Part shown: piece by piece, positions 1 to 5,465 of the stretch | How the letters are laid out: each line of letters opens with the position of its first letter | Position numbering within the stretch: the stretch's first letter is position 1 | Origin: an uncultured Blautia sp. | GTDB lineage: Bacteria; Bacillota; Clostridia; Lachnospirales; Lachnospiraceae | Direction of reading: 5' to 3' | DNA: 13,755 bases | NCBI GenBank assembly: GCA_937900135.1 | Contig: CALCDJ010000019.1 | Span: 1 to 13,755, forward strand | Made by a program: the position numbers and the translations under genes | The notes under the pieces: generated by a model | The model's input: only the letters and a program-made list of their open reading frames with translations | Databases searched by the model: none | Told to the model about the DNA's origin: nothing

Positions 1-1
1 C

Positions 2-49
2 CCGTTTAAAGATACTCCATTTTCTTTTTATCAGACTTTAACTAACTGA
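2..49 (+). CDS. Possible 3' end of an upstream gene (edge-truncated)
   Basis: One frame is open from the window edge and ends in TGA at 47-49, coding for the 15 residues PFKDTPFSFYQTLTN; the other two forward frames hit stops earlier. It ends 26 bases before the RloB start, a spacing that suits an operon. RloB-family genes are often preceded by an AAA-family ATPase gene (RloA type), so this could be its C-terminus. Fifteen residues are far too few to identify a family, and the open frame may be chance. Confidence 0.3.
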   Translation, partial: PFKDTPFSFYQTLTN

Positions 50-75
50 CATTGATTCAGAGAGGAGAAGTAGGT

Positions 76-777
76 ATGGCTCCTGTTAGAAGTTATACAA
101 ATTGGAACAGTAGAAGCACAGATTATGAAAAACAGATAGAGCCATATCGTAAGTATTTCTTTATTTGCGAAGGTGCGAATACAGAGACGTGGTATTTTCG
201 GAAATTGATTGATATCCGTAAATTTTTGAATATACATCCCCTAATTGATATTCGTTTGTTGGAAAAAACAGAGGAAGATAAGGATATTAGTTTTCCGAGA
301 AAATTGATTGCTTTTGCGGAAAGTCAGAAGAAGAATCCAGAAATATCATTTGATGAAGAACGTGATAAAATGGTTATTGTTTTTGATGCAGATATTTTTG
401 AGGAAAAGGTACAAGATTACGATGATGTTGTGGCATTAGGAGAGAAAAATAATATTTTGGCAGTTAGTAATCCGGCGTTTGAACTGTTTCTACTGCTGCA
501 TTTCAAACATGCGTATGAGGAAGATATCAAGCCCAATGAAGAAGAAATAATCAAGAATCAAAAGGTTGGTAATCAGACATTTATTTATAAACTTCTGTTG
601 GCAAGAACGGGTATAAATCCAAAGAAAAATTCTGAGATAGGTGAGTTGGCAAAGAAAGTGGACGTTGCTATTGAACAGGAGAAGAAAATCAATGAGGATA
701 TTCATGTATGTAAAGGAAAAGTGACGTGTAATATCGGGAAGATTATTGAAGAAATAAGAAATGATTATGGCGAATAA
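76..777 (+). CDS. rloB: RloB-family (TOPRIM-like) defence-associated protein
   Basis: 233-residue soluble protein with RloB-family hallmarks. Near the N-terminus is ICEGANTETWYF, matching the EG-x-x-T-E-x-x-YF signature. An acidic VFDAD segment follows mid-protein, then SNPAFELFLLLHF, the SNPxFE-W/L-x-L-x-H-F block. In related TOPRIM-type folds the glutamate and the D-x-D pair coordinate metal, which suggests a nuclease-like active site; that step is inference. The ATG at 76 is preferred to an upstream TTG at 52 because GAGGAG at 62-67 sits 8 bases ahead. RloB proteins were first noted as ORFs linked to restriction loci and usually partner with an AAA ATPase, which would lie just outside the window. 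No signal peptide or membrane span is seen. The A/T-rich codon use and dense Lys/Glu content contrast with the genes that follow and fit an accessory origin. Family call is firm; biochemical role is not. Confidence 0.85.
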   Translation: MAPVRSYTNWNSRSTDYEKQIEPYRKYFFICEGANTETWYFRKLIDIRKFLNIHPLIDIRLLEKTEEDKDISFPRKLIAFAESQKKNPEISFDEERDKMVIVFDADIFEEKVQDYDDVVALGEKNNILAVSNPAFELFLLLHFKHAYEEDIKPNEEEIIKNQKVGNQTFIYKLLLARTGINPKKNSEIGELAKKVDVAIEQEKKINEDIHVCKGKVTCNIGKIIEEIRNDYGE

Positions 778-965
778 CAATTCCTTGCAAGGCTTGGTAG
801 TTTCGGCTATGAAGAAGATATAACAAGGGAAATGGTAATGAAAGGTACAGAACAATCATAGAATGAAAAACACTTAGGCTTTATAAAGTTGGTAGCATTT
901 CGGAAGAGAGTGCTGTGGAGCAGGTGAGAAGGGGTGAGTGATAAAATATAATAATGATGGGAAAG

Positions 966-1020
966 CGAATCTCCCGTAGAAGTTCAATTATTACAAACAC
1001 GGACTTCTATGGGAGATTCG
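966..1020. terminator. Long intergenic inverted repeat (18-bp stem), possible terminator or small RNA hairpin
   Basis: The arm CGAATCTCCCGTAGAAGT (966-983) pairs with ACTTCTATGGGAGATTCG (1003-1020) over 18 positions, with one G-U wobble and a 19-base loop. The downstream TATTTTA is a weak U-rich tail, so on the plus strand it could end rloB transcription; the other strand lacks a U-tract. A TATAAT lies about 14 bases upstream, so a short structured RNA is an alternative. Confidence 0.45.
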
Positions 1021-1040
1021 TATTTTAAGAGTTAGAGACT

Positions 1041-1071
1041 AAAAAAACGGTATTAACCGATAATCCGTTTT
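1041..1071 (-). terminator. Rho-independent terminator of the small minus-strand gene
   Basis: On the minus strand, AAAACGG (1071-1065) pairs with CCGTTTT (1050-1044) around a 14-base loop, and a run of seven U residues follows. It begins 8 bases past the stop of the gene at 1080-1280, the right place and orientation to end it. Confidence 0.75.
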
Positions 1072-1079
1072 GGGAGAAA

Positions 1080-1280
1080 TTAGTCTTCCAGAACTTCCTG
1101 GATACCTTCGCAGGCATCGGTAAGGGCGTCCAGCGCCTCCGTTAAGAGATCCTGATGCTGGCTGTCATATTCCTCTAAGATCTGTGCGAGAGCATCCTTA
1201 CATGCATCCAGCTGCTGAGATAATTGGGTCAGTTTTTCCTCTTTTTTCATGGATGTGTTCCATTCTACAATGTTTGACAT
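1080..1280 (-). CDS. Small acidic helical protein of unknown function
   Basis: 66-residue protein beginning MSNIVEWNTSMKKEEKL. I do not recognise it. It is rich in Glu, Asp, Gln and Leu with few helix breakers, and heptad-like spacing over residues 14-64 suggests a helical hairpin or coiled coil. Two Cys lie in similar settings (D-A-C near 27 and near 57), which hints at an internal repeat. The start is set by a strong AGGAGGAA Shine-Dalgarno sequence (complement of roughly 1285-1294) about 7 bases ahead of the ATG at 1280; the frame continues upstream to 1460 but has no comparable site. It diverges from the 562-aa membrane protein gene and has its own terminator. Membrane segments and signal peptide are absent. 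Confidence 0.65.
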   Translation of the reverse strand: MSNIVEWNTSMKKEEKLTQLSQQLDACKDALAQILEEYDSQHQDLLTEALDALTDACEGIQEVLED

Positions 1281-1377
1281 ATGGTTTCCTCCTGATAATG
1301 TGGCTGGAAAAGCAGCCATAGATTCCTGGTACAACGAATCATAAGTTTCTGTGATATTCGTCATCAGGTATTTTACC

Positions 1378-1398
1378 TTACTTTCGTCAGGAAAGTAA
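1378..1398. promoter_or_regulatory. 21-bp dyad in a divergent intergenic region, candidate operator
   Basis: TTACTTTC (1378-1385) and GAAAGTAA (1391-1398) are perfect inverted 8-mers around GTCAG. The site lies between the two divergent start codons, 35 bases ahead of the -35 of the plus-strand promoter and about 100 bases ahead of the minus-strand gene. The symmetry and length fit a dimeric repressor or activator site; which protein binds is unknown. Confidence 0.4.
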
Positions 1399-1432
1399 AG
1401 AAAAATGAGATACAAAGTGTGGGAAGAAACGG

Positions 1433-1461
1433 GTGACTTTTCCTGGAAAAGATGATACAAT
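1433..1461 (+). promoter_or_regulatory. Sigma-A-type promoter of the 562-aa membrane protein gene
   Basis: GTGACT (1433-1438), close to TTGACA, is separated by exactly 17 bases from TACAAT (1456-1461). Transcription would start near 1468, leaving a leader of about 60 bases before the ATG at 1529. Confidence 0.6.
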
Positions 1462-1528
1462 ATCCTACAATCTCGGAGAGGCGGTAGTAAATATCGTCTT
1501 TTATCCGAAAAAACAGGAGGTGTTTTTT

Positions 1529-3217
1529 ATGAACAGGAACAGATCATCCGGTTCTGGAAAAAAAGGCAAATTTTTTATGCTGTTGTTGATCATTCTGGCT
1601 GCCTGCGTCTATTATTATGTGGCGATCCCTGCCATTAATATCCATTCCAGCGGCTTTTGGGGCTTTCTTATCGCCTTGATTCTTTTTTGTCTGTTGCTTT
1701 ATGCGGGAAAAAAGGGTGTGCGTTCTCCAGGAGAGATCCGACAGTCCAAATTGCTGAAACTGGGGCTGGGATTCGCAGGACTTTTGGTTCTCGTATATCT
1801 GGTGGGAAGCGTTCTTTCCTCACCGATTGTGAATGCAAAAAAATATCGGGATCTTATGGTTCCGGAAACCGGCGATTTTACCGAAGATATCCAGCAGATC
1901 AGCTACGATCAGATTCCCCTTCTTGACAAGGAGTCTGCAGCGCTTCTTGGCAATCGAAAAATGGGAAGTATGGTGGATATGGTATCGCAGTTTGAAGTGA
2001 GCGATCTGTATTCCCAGATCAATTATCAGGGACGTCCAGTCCGTGTTACCCCGTTGGTATACGCAAGTCCCATCAAATGGCTGACCAATATGCGGGAGGG
2101 AATCCCTGCGTATATCACCATTGATATGGCAACACAGAATACAGAATTGGTGAAAATGAAAGATGGGATTCGATATTCGGAAGCAGAATATTTCAACAGA
2201 AATATATACCGGCATCTGCGTTTCCGATATCCCACTTATATTTTTGACCAGCTTAGCTTTGAGATCGATGAAGAAGGAATCCCTTATTGGGTATGTCCTG
2301 TGAAAAAGTTCAATATCGGACTTTTTGGCGGACAGACCATCGGAAGAGTGGTACTTTGTAATGCGGTGACTGGTGAATGTAAGGATTATAAGATTGAAGA
2401 CTGTCCGACCTGGGTAGACCGTGCATATCCGGCAGAACTTTTGGTGGAATTATATAATTACCATGGAACGCTGATCCATGGATTTATCAACAGTGTTCTG
2501 GGGCAGAAGGGATGCTTAAAGACCACAGAAGGATATAATTATCTTGCCATTGACGATGACGTATGGGTATATACAGGCGTTACCTCTGTAAGTGGAGACC
2601 GCTCTAATGTAGGGTTTGTCTTAATGAACCAGAGGACAAAAGAGACGAAGTATTATGAGATTCCAGGCGCCGAGGAATATTCCGCTATGGAATCCGCAGA
2701 AGGTCAGGTACAGAATCTGGGTTACCGGGCAACCTTCCCATTGTTGTTAAATATTGCAGACGAGCCTACTTATTTTATTGCATTGAAGGACAATGCAGGT
2801 CTGGTAAAAAAATATGCAATGCTGAATATCCAGAAGTATCAGAATGTGGCCATCGGAGATACGGTGAAGCAATGTGAAAAAACGTATCTGAAGATGATCA
2901 AGGGAAGCAGCGCCGCAGTTGCCGGGGAAAATACCAAAAAGATTTCCGGTACGATCAAGCGTATGGCACAGGGTGTGATCGATGGAAATACCCATTATTA
3001 TATTGTCCTGGAAGGTCATGACGATCAGATCTTTGATGTGCCGATCACGGACTTTCTTGGAATTGTGAAATATGATGTGGGAGACCGGATCACCATTTCC
3101 TACAATGAAGCAGAACCTGCCAACAGTGTGATTTCTGTAGAAGGAGCTGCGGGAAGCGCACAGGGAAGCGTGGAAGCAGAAGAAAATGCAATGGAGAAAG
3201 ATACGGATGCTGCCTGA
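1529..3217 (+). CDS. Membrane-anchored protein of unknown function, large extracytoplasmic domain
   Basis: 562 residues. A short basic N-terminus precedes three hydrophobic spans at about residues 15-33, 42-60 and 78-97. A long, mostly soluble region of some 460 residues follows and is probably exposed outside the membrane. The segment GIPYWVCPV...VVLCNAVTGECKDY loosely resembles PepSY/YpeB-type beta modules (a strand pair ending in a T-G-E turn), but this is only a visual likeness. The C-terminal part around QGVIDGNTHYYIVLEG may form an OB-like or SH3-like barrel. The tail is acidic, Ala-rich and low complexity. ATG 1529 is chosen because AGGAGG at 1515-1520 lies 8 bases upstream; the frame is open back to 1433, but that stretch contains the likely promoter. 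The gene stands alone between its promoter and the terminator at 3267. Function unknown. Confidence 0.8.
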   Translation: MNRNRSSGSGKKGKFFMLLLIILAACVYYYVAIPAINIHSSGFWGFLIALILFCLLLYAGKKGVRSPGEIRQSKLLKLGLGFAGLLVLVYLVGSVLSSPIVNAKKYRDLMVPETGDFTEDIQQISYDQIPLLDKESAALLGNRKMGSMVDMVSQFEVSDLYSQINYQGRPVRVTPLVYASPIKWLTNMREGIPAYITIDMATQNTELVKMKDGIRYSEAEYFNRNIYRHLRFRYPTYIFDQLSFEIDEEGIPYWVCPVKKFNIGLFGGQTIGRVVLCNAVTGECKDYKIEDCPTWVDRAYPAELLVELYNYHGTLIHGFINSVLGQKGCLKTTEGYNYLAIDDDVWVYTGVTSVSGDRSNVGFVLMNQRTKETKYYEIPGAEEYSAMESAEGQVQNLGYRATFPLLLNIADEPTYFIALKDNAGLVKKYAMLNIQKYQNVAIGDTVKQCEKTYLKMIKGSSAAVAGENTKKISGTIKRMAQGVIDGNTHYYIVLEGHDDQIFDVPITDFLGIVKYDVGDRITISYNEAEPANSVISVEGAAGSAQGSVEAEENAMEKDTDAA

Positions 3218-3266
3218 ACAAAACAGAAGGTATGTATTTTGATCTTTGGATCATGTAACAGAAGAC

Positions 3267-3303
3267 AAAAAAAGCTGAATTCGAAATGAATTCAGCTTTT
3301 TTT
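3267..3303. terminator. Bidirectional rho-independent terminator
   Basis: A stem of AAAAAAGCTGAATTC against GAATTCAGCTTTTTT around a 5-base loop is flanked by A and T runs on both sides. It ends the 562-aa protein gene on the plus strand and the convergent tRNA-Leu transcript on the minus strand, whose 3' end lies only 5 bases away. Confidence 0.85.
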
Positions 3304-3307
3304 ATGA

Positions 3308-3392
3308 TGCGGAAGATGGGACTTGAACCCACACGAGCGCATTGCTCACAAGATCCTTAGTCTTGCTCGTCTGCCAGTTCCGACACTTCCGC
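3308..3392 (-). tRNA. tRNA-Leu (anticodon AAG)
   Basis: The reverse strand folds as a type II tRNA of 85 nt. The 7-bp acceptor is GCGGAAG/CTTCCGC with discriminator A and no encoded CCA. The D arm is TCG/CGA with GG in the loop. The anticodon stem CAAGA/TCTTG carries loop CTAAGGA, which gives anticodon AAG. A long variable arm (GAGC/GCTC) and a T arm with TTCAAGT complete it. The long variable arm, A discriminator and G37 are all as expected for leucine. A34 is normally deaminated to inosine where the deaminase accepts this tRNA, which would widen decoding from CUU to other CUN codons. A promoter at 3427-3455 and a terminator at 3267-3303 make it a single-gene unit. Confidence 0.95.
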
Positions 3393-3426
3393 ATTCCCTT
3401 TGCTGTATGTATCAGCAACGGATAAT

Positions 3427-3455
3427 ACAATACTATTATTTTGAGTGAATGTCAA
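3427..3455 (-). promoter_or_regulatory. Promoter of tRNA-Leu
   Basis: On the minus strand a perfect TTGACA (3455-3450) lies 17 bases ahead of TATTGT (3432-3427). Transcription would begin near 3420, about 28 bases ahead of the mature tRNA. It is the strongest -35 in the window, as expected for a stable RNA gene. Confidence 0.8.
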
Positions 3456-3512
3456 CACTTTTTTATTTAAACTAAAAATTACTTTTTTATTTGTTTATGA
3501 AAAACAGAGGGC

Positions 3513-3541
3513 TTGTTATCTAAAAGGTAACGTGTTAGGAT
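3513..3541 (+). promoter_or_regulatory. Extended -10 promoter of the sugar cluster with an operator-like dyad
   Basis: TTGTTA (3513-3518), a 17-base spacer, and TAGGAT (3536-3541) preceded by TGT form an extended -10 promoter. Within it GTTATC (3515-3520) and GGTAAC (3526-3531) form a near-perfect dyad (5 of 6 positions) across a 5-base centre, overlapping the -35 and spacer. A bound regulator would block polymerase. The RpiR-family protein two genes downstream is the obvious candidate. Confidence 0.55.
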
Positions 3542-3575
3542 AAGAAAAACAAAAAAGATGATGGAGGAGACAGAA

Positions 3576-4502
3576 ATGAAGCGTTTTTTGGATTGTACGG
3601 CATCTGATTTTGAAAATATGAACAAGCGAGAATTGCTGGAAGCAATTTCTGCAAGTGAGGGACGGCTTTTGGTATGTGAGACGATTGGTATGATACAGCC
3701 CATGTTGGGTGATATTACGAATGCAGAATTTGTTGCTTCCATGGGAGCGGATATCATTCTGCTGAATATATTCGACGTGAATCATCCAGTCATTCAGGGT
3801 CTGCCGCCAGTTGAAGAAAAAGAGGTTGTCCGTAAAATAAAAGAACTGACTGGAAGACCGGTAGGGATTAATCTGGAACCCATGGAACAGGGAAGGGAAA
3901 GCACCGTAGATACAAGTGAAATGTGGCAGTTGACCAACGGACGCGCAGCCACTTTGGAAAATGCGAAAAAGGCAGTGGAAATGGGTGTGGATCTCATTGT
4001 CCTCACTGGAAATCCTGGGATTGGCGTTACGAACAAAGCCATTTCAGAAACGCTTCGTCTGTTCCGGAAAGAGCTGGGAGATCAGGTGATCCTGGTTGCA
4101 GGTAAAATGCATGCATCTGGAATTTTGTCTGAAGCAGGGGAGCATATGATCACAAAAGAAGACGTCCATGCCTTTGCAGAAGCAGGAGCAGACATTATTT
4201 TAATGCCGGCGCCCGGCACCGTTCCAGGCATTACCATGGAGTATGTACGAAGCCTTGTGGTATGCGCACATGAGCTTGGAAAGATGACATTGACGGCAAT
4301 CGGCACCTCCCAGGAAGGCGCGGATACAGATACCATCAAAAATATTGCATTGATGTGCAAAATGACAGGCACGGATCTGCACCATTTAGGCGATGCGGGG
4401 TATGGCGGAATGGCCCTTCCGGAAAATATACTTGCATATGGAAAGGTAATAAGGGGAATCCGTCACACCTATCATCGCATGGCGGCCTCTATTAAAAGAT
4501 AA
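3576..4502 (+). CDS. TIM-barrel-like protein of a PTS sugar locus, function uncertain
   Basis: 308-residue cytosolic protein. Alternating hydrophobic strands and helices give a (beta/alpha)8 impression: LLVCETIG, DIILLNIFDV, PVGINLEP, LIVLTGNPG, VILVAGKMH, DIILMPAPGT, LTAIGTSQEGAD and LHHLGDAGYGGM fall at regular intervals. Several strand ends carry Asp, Glu, His or Lys suited to an active site. Relatives next to PTS genes are, from memory, labelled PEP-phosphonomutase-like or HAD-like, labels I regard as weakly supported. A phosphosugar aldolase, epimerase or isomerase role would fit but is inference. The ATG at 3576 is chosen over an ATG pair at 3558/3561 because GGAGGAG at 3563-3569 lies 6 bases upstream. 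It is the first gene of a likely operon, 5 bases ahead of the RpiR regulator. Confidence 0.75.
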   Translation: MKRFLDCTASDFENMNKRELLEAISASEGRLLVCETIGMIQPMLGDITNAEFVASMGADIILLNIFDVNHPVIQGLPPVEEKEVVRKIKELTGRPVGINLEPMEQGRESTVDTSEMWQLTNGRAATLENAKKAVEMGVDLIVLTGNPGIGVTNKAISETLRLFRKELGDQVILVAGKMHASGILSEAGEHMITKEDVHAFAEAGADIILMPAPGTVPGITMEYVRSLVVCAHELGKMTLTAIGTSQEGADTDTIKNIALMCKMTGTDLHHLGDAGYGGMALPENILAYGKVIRGIRHTYHRMAASIKR

Positions 4503-4507
4503 GTTTT

Positions 4508-5329
4508 ATGGCAGGATTATATCAAAGATTAGCTTCTACGATTGGAAGTACCGATACACGATCCATCGAATATCATATCGCCAGTATCATGATGGAGAAT
4601 CTGGTGCAGATTTGTGATATTTCCATTGGAGAAATGGCAAAAAAATGTTCCGTCTCAAAATCCACCATTTCCAAATTTGTCCGGATGCTTGGTTTTGAAG
4701 ACTATCAGGATTTTAAGTACGAAGCAATGTTTAACCGAAAGAAAGAACGGTATATGTCGGATGGAAGCACACAAAATATTACAGACTATATGTTGGAAAA
4801 CGGGGCAGAGCGCTACCTGGATATTTTGTTTCAGGATATCAGAACAATGATTCAAAATCTTGACTACAGGAAATTAGAACAGGTGGTAGACGAAATACAC
4901 AGCTTTAAAAATATCGCGGCTTTTGGAATGGTTTACTCGGAAACTGCGGCTATGAACCTGCAATATAAGTTTGCTTTTTATCACAAATATATCTACACGT
5001 CCGTAAGCGATATCAAACAATCTGATTACATCAGAAATGCCGGAGAAGATACCTTGCTGTTGATTTTTTCTAATTCCGGACGCTACATCGATATGTATTC
5101 GGATATGGAAGGAAGTCCGAAGAAAACCTGCTTTGATGAAACAAGGGCAAAGGTGGTCTTATTCACAGCGAATCCGGAAATGGAATCCGATGACAGAGTA
5201 GATATTTGTATTTCGTGGAAGTATTTAGACAAAGTACAGAATCATCCCATTATGTTTCAGCTATTGATTGAACAGATTGCAATGTTATACCAGAAAAAAT
5301 ATGGATTTCCAATGGAAGATTATGAATAA
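4508..5329 (+). CDS. MurR/RpiR-family transcriptional regulator
   Basis: 273 residues, the usual length for the family. The N-terminal HTH_6-type domain (about 1-80) includes ISIGEMAKKCSVSKSTISKF (residues 39-58), a helix-turn-helix with the recognition helix beginning SKSTISKFVRMLGF. A SIS sugar-phosphate-binding domain follows from about 130 to 260, with NIAAFGMVYSETAAMN forming its first strand-loop and LLLIFSNSGRY carrying the typical S-N-S-G phosphate loop (S188, N189, S190). The protein should sense a phosphosugar made by the local PTS and GH95 enzymes and control the cluster. The start lies 5 bases after the preceding stop with only a weak AAG-type ribosome site, so translation is probably coupled to the gene before it. 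A terminator follows, separating the regulator pair from the GH95/PTS genes. Confidence 0.9.
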   Translation: MAGLYQRLASTIGSTDTRSIEYHIASIMMENLVQICDISIGEMAKKCSVSKSTISKFVRMLGFEDYQDFKYEAMFNRKKERYMSDGSTQNITDYMLENGAERYLDILFQDIRTMIQNLDYRKLEQVVDEIHSFKNIAAFGMVYSETAAMNLQYKFAFYHKYIYTSVSDIKQSDYIRNAGEDTLLLIFSNSGRYIDMYSDMEGSPKKTCFDETRAKVVLFTANPEMESDDRVDICISWKYLDKVQNHPIMFQLLIEQIAMLYQKKYGFPMEDYE

Positions 5330-5339
5330 AAGGAGAAGG

Positions 5340-5384
5340 ATTAAAAAGTTTCTGATTTGTGAACTTTTTAATTCTTCTTTTTTT
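5340..5384 (+). terminator. Rho-independent terminator after the RpiR gene
   Basis: ATTAAAAAGTT (5340-5350) pairs perfectly with AACTTTTTAAT (5362-5372) around an 11-base loop, followed by TCTTC and seven Ts. The stem is A/T-rich, so termination may be partial and let some transcription pass into the GH95 gene. Confidence 0.65.
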
Positions 5385-5387
5385 ATG

Positions 5388-5396
5388 TGTTATGAT
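5388..5396 (+). promoter_or_regulatory. Extended -10 promoter of the GH95-PTS genes
   Basis: TGT followed directly by TATGAT (5391-5396) makes an extended -10 element just after the terminator U-tract. A 17-base spacer would place the -35 at TTAATT, which is poor, so the element would rely on TGn and perhaps an activator. The start site would be near 5403, leaving a leader of about 60 bases that contains the tandem repeat at 5423-5452. Confidence 0.45.
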
Positions 5397-5422
5397 AAAC
5401 GGGAATTAAGAGATAATACATG

Positions 5423-5452
5423 AAAGATAGCTCATTTAAAGATAGCTCATTT
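5423..5452 (+). repeat. Perfect tandem duplication of a 15-bp unit in the GH95 leader
   Basis: AAAGATAGCTCATTT occurs twice back to back (5423-5437 and 5438-5452), ending 3 bases before the GGAGG of the GH95 gene. It lies in the untranslated leader. It may be a recent slippage duplication or a doubled regulatory site. The unit is a multiple of three, but no convincing coding frame runs through it. Confidence 0.9.
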
Positions 5453-5465
5453 ATTGGAGGAAAAC

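Larger units (their letters stand above)
778..1079. other. Non-coding stretch between rloB and a convergent small gene
   Basis: About 300 bases without a convincing gene. In the rloB frame, 26 sense codons run on past the stop with no start or ribosome binding site, so no gene is called. A lone TATAAT lies at 947-952 without a recognisable -35. The right half holds the long inverted repeat at 966-1020 and a minus-strand terminator at 1041-1071. Nothing else stands out. Confidence 0.6.

Noticed and set aside
490..855. 121-aa minus-strand frame opposite rloB
   Set aside because: Phe/Ile/Leu-rich shadow of an A/T-rich gene; no family features or start signal.
778..858. Continuation of the rloB frame past its stop (26 sense codons)
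   Set aside because: No start codon with a ribosome site and no recognisable domain; chance or an old 3' extension cannot be told apart.
1281..1460. N-terminal extension of the 66-aa minus-strand protein
   Set aside because: The extension covers the intergenic dyad and lacks a Shine-Dalgarno, while AGGAGGAA marks the internal ATG clearly.
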